A DNA stretch of 64,000 bases from Microstegium vimineum (taxonomy: Eukaryota; Streptophyta; Magnoliopsida; Poales; Poaceae): assembly GCA_022036555.1 (NCBI GenBank), contig CM039141.1:12389430-12453429 (forward strand), read 5' to 3'. The position numbers and the translations under genes were made by a program. Positions 62,164 to 64,000 of this stretch are shown piece by piece. The number at the start of each line of letters is the position of its first letter. Position 1 is the stretch's first letter. Below the pieces are notes generated by a model. The model saw only the letters and a program-made list of their open reading frames with translations, did no database searches and was not told where the DNA came from.

Positions 62164-62278
62164 CTATGGGGCCGGAGACCAGGATGGCGCGGCTGGTGGC
62201 AGAGAGGTTCCGGATGTGCTTCAACAGCTCCGTGTACTTGAGGTGGACGAAACCTGGGCTGATGAGTACCTCCCTCGT
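62164..62278 (-). pseudogene. Captured exon resembling an AAA-ATPase, inside Harbinger
   Basis: On the minus strand an acceptor-like caacaatcag precedes 62278 and a donor-like gttcgt follows 62164. The enclosed frame reads TREVLISPGFVHLKYTELLK, then HIRNLSATSRAILVSGPIG, which resembles the start of the ATPase domain in plant AAA proteins (helical stretch before the P-loop, ending ILxSGP). The rest of an ATPase is absent, and the Harbinger terminus is less than 500 bases away, so this looks like a host gene fragment caught by the transposon. The GC-rich block 62400-62640 to its right may be the fragment's leader. The assignment rests on a short match by eye. Confidence 0.5.
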
Positions 62279-62761
62279 CTGATTGTTGCAGGGAATCGAA
62301 TGAATCACACTAGTACGAATGAATCGAATCCCCCGCACAGGCCACCGACCGAATCGAGCTCGATTATCACCTAATACCTGAGGGAGAGCAGATAGCTCGG
62401 GGCGGCTGCGTGGAGCTCTCGCGCAGGTGAAGCACTGCGATGCTAGAGGTGGCGGCGGCGTAGATCAGCTAAGCCATGGCGGCGGAGCGATGGAGTCGGT
62501 GAGGGAGAGTGACGGCGACGCGATGGAGTCGGGAGGGAGCTGGGAGGCGGCGGCGCGATGGAGTCGGGGATGGGAAAGGAAGACAATGCGAGTGATTCTG
62601 AGGGTTTCGGGTGGGTTGGGGTCCGAATTGATAGCAGGCCACCGTTTCGGATGTGGGAAATGGACTGAAATGCTCAATTCGATTCCGGTGGCAGCCAAAC
62701 GGACTGGTTTTCGGAAATCAATTCAATTCGGACCAAATCAGGGGAGCCAAACAGGCCCTAA

Positions 62762-63020
62762 GAGGTTGAAAGTTAGTGGGATGACATGGATAGTTAGTAA
62801 GAGATGATGTGGATGACTTGCTTTTACAAAATAGTTGGAATTGGAAGTTAGTAAGTGTGTTTAGTGAAGATGATGTGAATAGCTTTCATTAAGAGGTTTG
62901 AAGTTATTAGTGCGAGGACATGACTATTAGTGGGAGATGATGTGGATGATTTGCTTTCATTAAAAAGTTGAAAGTTAGTGGAATGACATGACTATTAGTG
63001 GGAGATTAGTGGGAGATGAT
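62762..63020. repeat. Minisatellite, right part
   Basis: Degenerate units of about 65-75 bp (taagaggttgaaagttagtg, then gatgacatgg, agatgatgtggatgacttgc) are repeated about four times and continue the array that ends at 41194 on the other side of the Harbinger insertion. Confidence 0.75.
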
Positions 63021-63081
63021 GTGGATATAGATACATATATAGATAAAGATTACCTACCTGGCTACATGCTCCAACTCTCCT

Positions 63082-63149
63082 ACTATATATATATATATAT
63101 ATAGTATGTATGTATGTATGTATGTATGTATGTATGTATGTATGTATGC
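63082..63149 (+). repeat. (TA)n and (TATG)n microsatellites in the promoter of the RIP gene
   Basis: A run of ta (63083-63103) is followed by about eleven tatg units to 63149, 70-140 bases before the start codon at 63222. The ta run could itself serve as a TATA element; no other TATA box is obvious at this distance. Confidence 0.75.
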
Positions 63150-63221
63150 AAGTACATCATCCCAATTCACAATGCCAACAACACATCCATTCTTTTAGGT
63201 GTTGATACAAAACAGAAGACA

Positions 63222-64000
63222 ATGGCCGATGAAAACCCAGAGTTGAGTGATCTTATTATGCGAGCAAAGAAAAGAATAGTACCAAAGTTCACGGAAATCT
63301 TCCCCGTGGAGGACGTGAACTACCCTTACAGCTCCTTCATCGCCGCGGTCCGGAAAGATGTGGTGAAATACTGCACCGACCACAAAGGCATCTTCCAGCC
63401 AGTGCTGCCGCCGGAGAAGAAGGTCCCGGATCTCTGGTTCTACGTCGTGCTCAAAACCAAGACCAGCTCCATCACGCTCGCCATACGCATGGACAACCTC
63501 TACCTCGTCGGCTTCAAGACCCCGGCCGGTGTGTGGTGGGAGTTCGGCAAGAACGGCGACACCCACCTCCTCGACGATAACCCTAGGTGGCTCGGCTTCG
63601 GCGGCCGGTACCAGGACCTCATCGGCAACAAGGGTCTGGAGATCGTCACCGTGGGCCGTGCTGAAATGACCAGAGCCGTCAACGACCTGGCGAAGAAGAC
63701 GACGGCGATGATGGCATTAGAGGAGGAGGAAGAGCAGCTGCTGATGCCGCAGGATGCTGATCTGGCATTGGCAGCGGCGGCGGCTGGCCCGCAAGCCGAC
63801 ACGAAGAGCAAGCTGGCGAAGCTGGTGCTCATGGTGTGCGAGGGGACGCGGTTCAACACTGTGTCCCGCACGGTAGAAGCCGGGTTCAACAAAGGGGTGA
63901 GCATAAGCGAGATGCAGGGGAAGCAGGTGCAGAAATGGGACAGGATCTCGAAAGCTGCCTTCGACTGGGCTAAAAACCCAACCGCTGTAATCCCCGACAT
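63222..64000 (+). CDS. Ribosome-inactivating protein, maize b-32 type, 5' part
   Basis: rRNA N-glycosylase that removes one adenine from the sarcin-ricin loop of large-subunit rRNA; a defence protein in cereals. About 259 codons are present and the frame is open to the window end, so the C-terminus is missing. There is no signal peptide (MADENPELSDLIMRAKKRIV), in line with the cytosolic cereal proteins. Visible active-site regions: Tyr in MDNLYLVGF, Tyr in GFGGRYQDL, Glu and Arg in VCEGTRFNTV, and Trp in AAFDWA. Between the two halves, residues about 166-190, is an acidic, Ala-rich linker (LEEEEEQLLMPQD onwards); in the maize proenzyme such a segment is cut out to activate the protein, so this is probably also a two-chain proenzyme. 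No break is seen. Confidence 0.95.
   Translation, partial: MADENPELSDLIMRAKKRIVPKFTEIFPVEDVNYPYSSFIAAVRKDVVKYCTDHKGIFQPVLPPEKKVPDLWFYVVLKTKTSSITLAIRMDNLYLVGFKTPAGVWWEFGKNGDTHLLDDNPRWLGFGGRYQDLIGNKGLEIVTVGRAEMTRAVNDLAKKTTAMMALEEEEEQLLMPQDADLALAAAAAGPQADTKSKLAKLVLMVCEGTRFNTVSRTVEAGFNKGVSISEMQGKQVQKWDRISKAAFDWAKNPTAVIPD

Larger units (their letters stand above)
41195..62758 (-). mobile_element. PIF/Harbinger transposon, interrupted by a nested retrotransposon
   Basis: The 17-bp termini gggcctgtttggctccc (41195-41211) and its exact complement (62742-62758) are flanked by taa on both sides (41192-41194, 62759-62761), the TSD type of PIF/Harbinger. Removing the nested LTR element and its duplication leaves about 8.75 kb. 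On the minus strand it carries a HARBI1-type transposase and a Myb/SANT-type partner, the two-gene layout of the superfamily. Terminal identity suggests recent mobility, but the transposase has a stop codon, so movement would now need a helper. It sits in a minisatellite about 460 bp upstream of the ribosome-inactivating protein start codon. Confidence 0.9.

Overview
This window is nuclear DNA from a grass. It has GT-AG introns, many Stowaway, Tourist, hAT and Mutator-type small elements, long-LTR and nested retrotransposons, and a two-piece ribosome-inactivating protein of the maize b-32 type, which points to a panicoid (probably andropogonoid) species. There are no prokaryotic features. Exon models were built by hand from reading frame, family motifs and splice phase.

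Host genes, left to right: the 3' part of a class II formin (+, 1-7069); a DHHC palmitoyltransferase of about 618 residues (+, 17935-22659, with one GC-AG intron); a multi-pass membrane protein with a one-base frameshift (-, 24551-25542); a TMEM230-like protein (-, 27412-28030); a papain-type cysteine protease whose signal peptide is out of frame with the mature protein (+, 37274-38507); and the 5' part of a ribosome-inactivating protein (+, from 63222, cut by the window end). The host genes look unrelated to each other and do not form a pathway.

Between them lie mobile elements, many with exact target duplications. The formin introns hold LINE 3' ends and two small inverted-repeat elements. 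Regions 10.4-17 kb and 39 kb hold MITEs. 30221-33035 is a solo LTR, 33417-33697 a tRNA-type SINE, 35460-35825 a small element with 9-bp duplications, and 36292-36838 a hAT-type element built around a long hairpin.

The right third (41195-62758) is one PIF/Harbinger transposon with 17-bp terminal repeats, TAA target duplications, a transposase broken by one stop, a Myb/SANT-type second gene, and an apparent captured AAA-ATPase exon. Nested in it is a 12.8-kb Ty3/gypsy element of Tat type (45547-58351, CAGTG target duplication) with dead gag-pol on the minus strand. It carries an intron-containing antisense gene (plant mobile domain plus coiled coil) on the plus strand. The whole element, LTRs included, is saturated with the short word TGCCGAT/ATCGGCA. 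A dispersed DNA motif together with an antisense host-like protein is the most unusual observation here and might be a self-recognition or anti-silencing arrangement.
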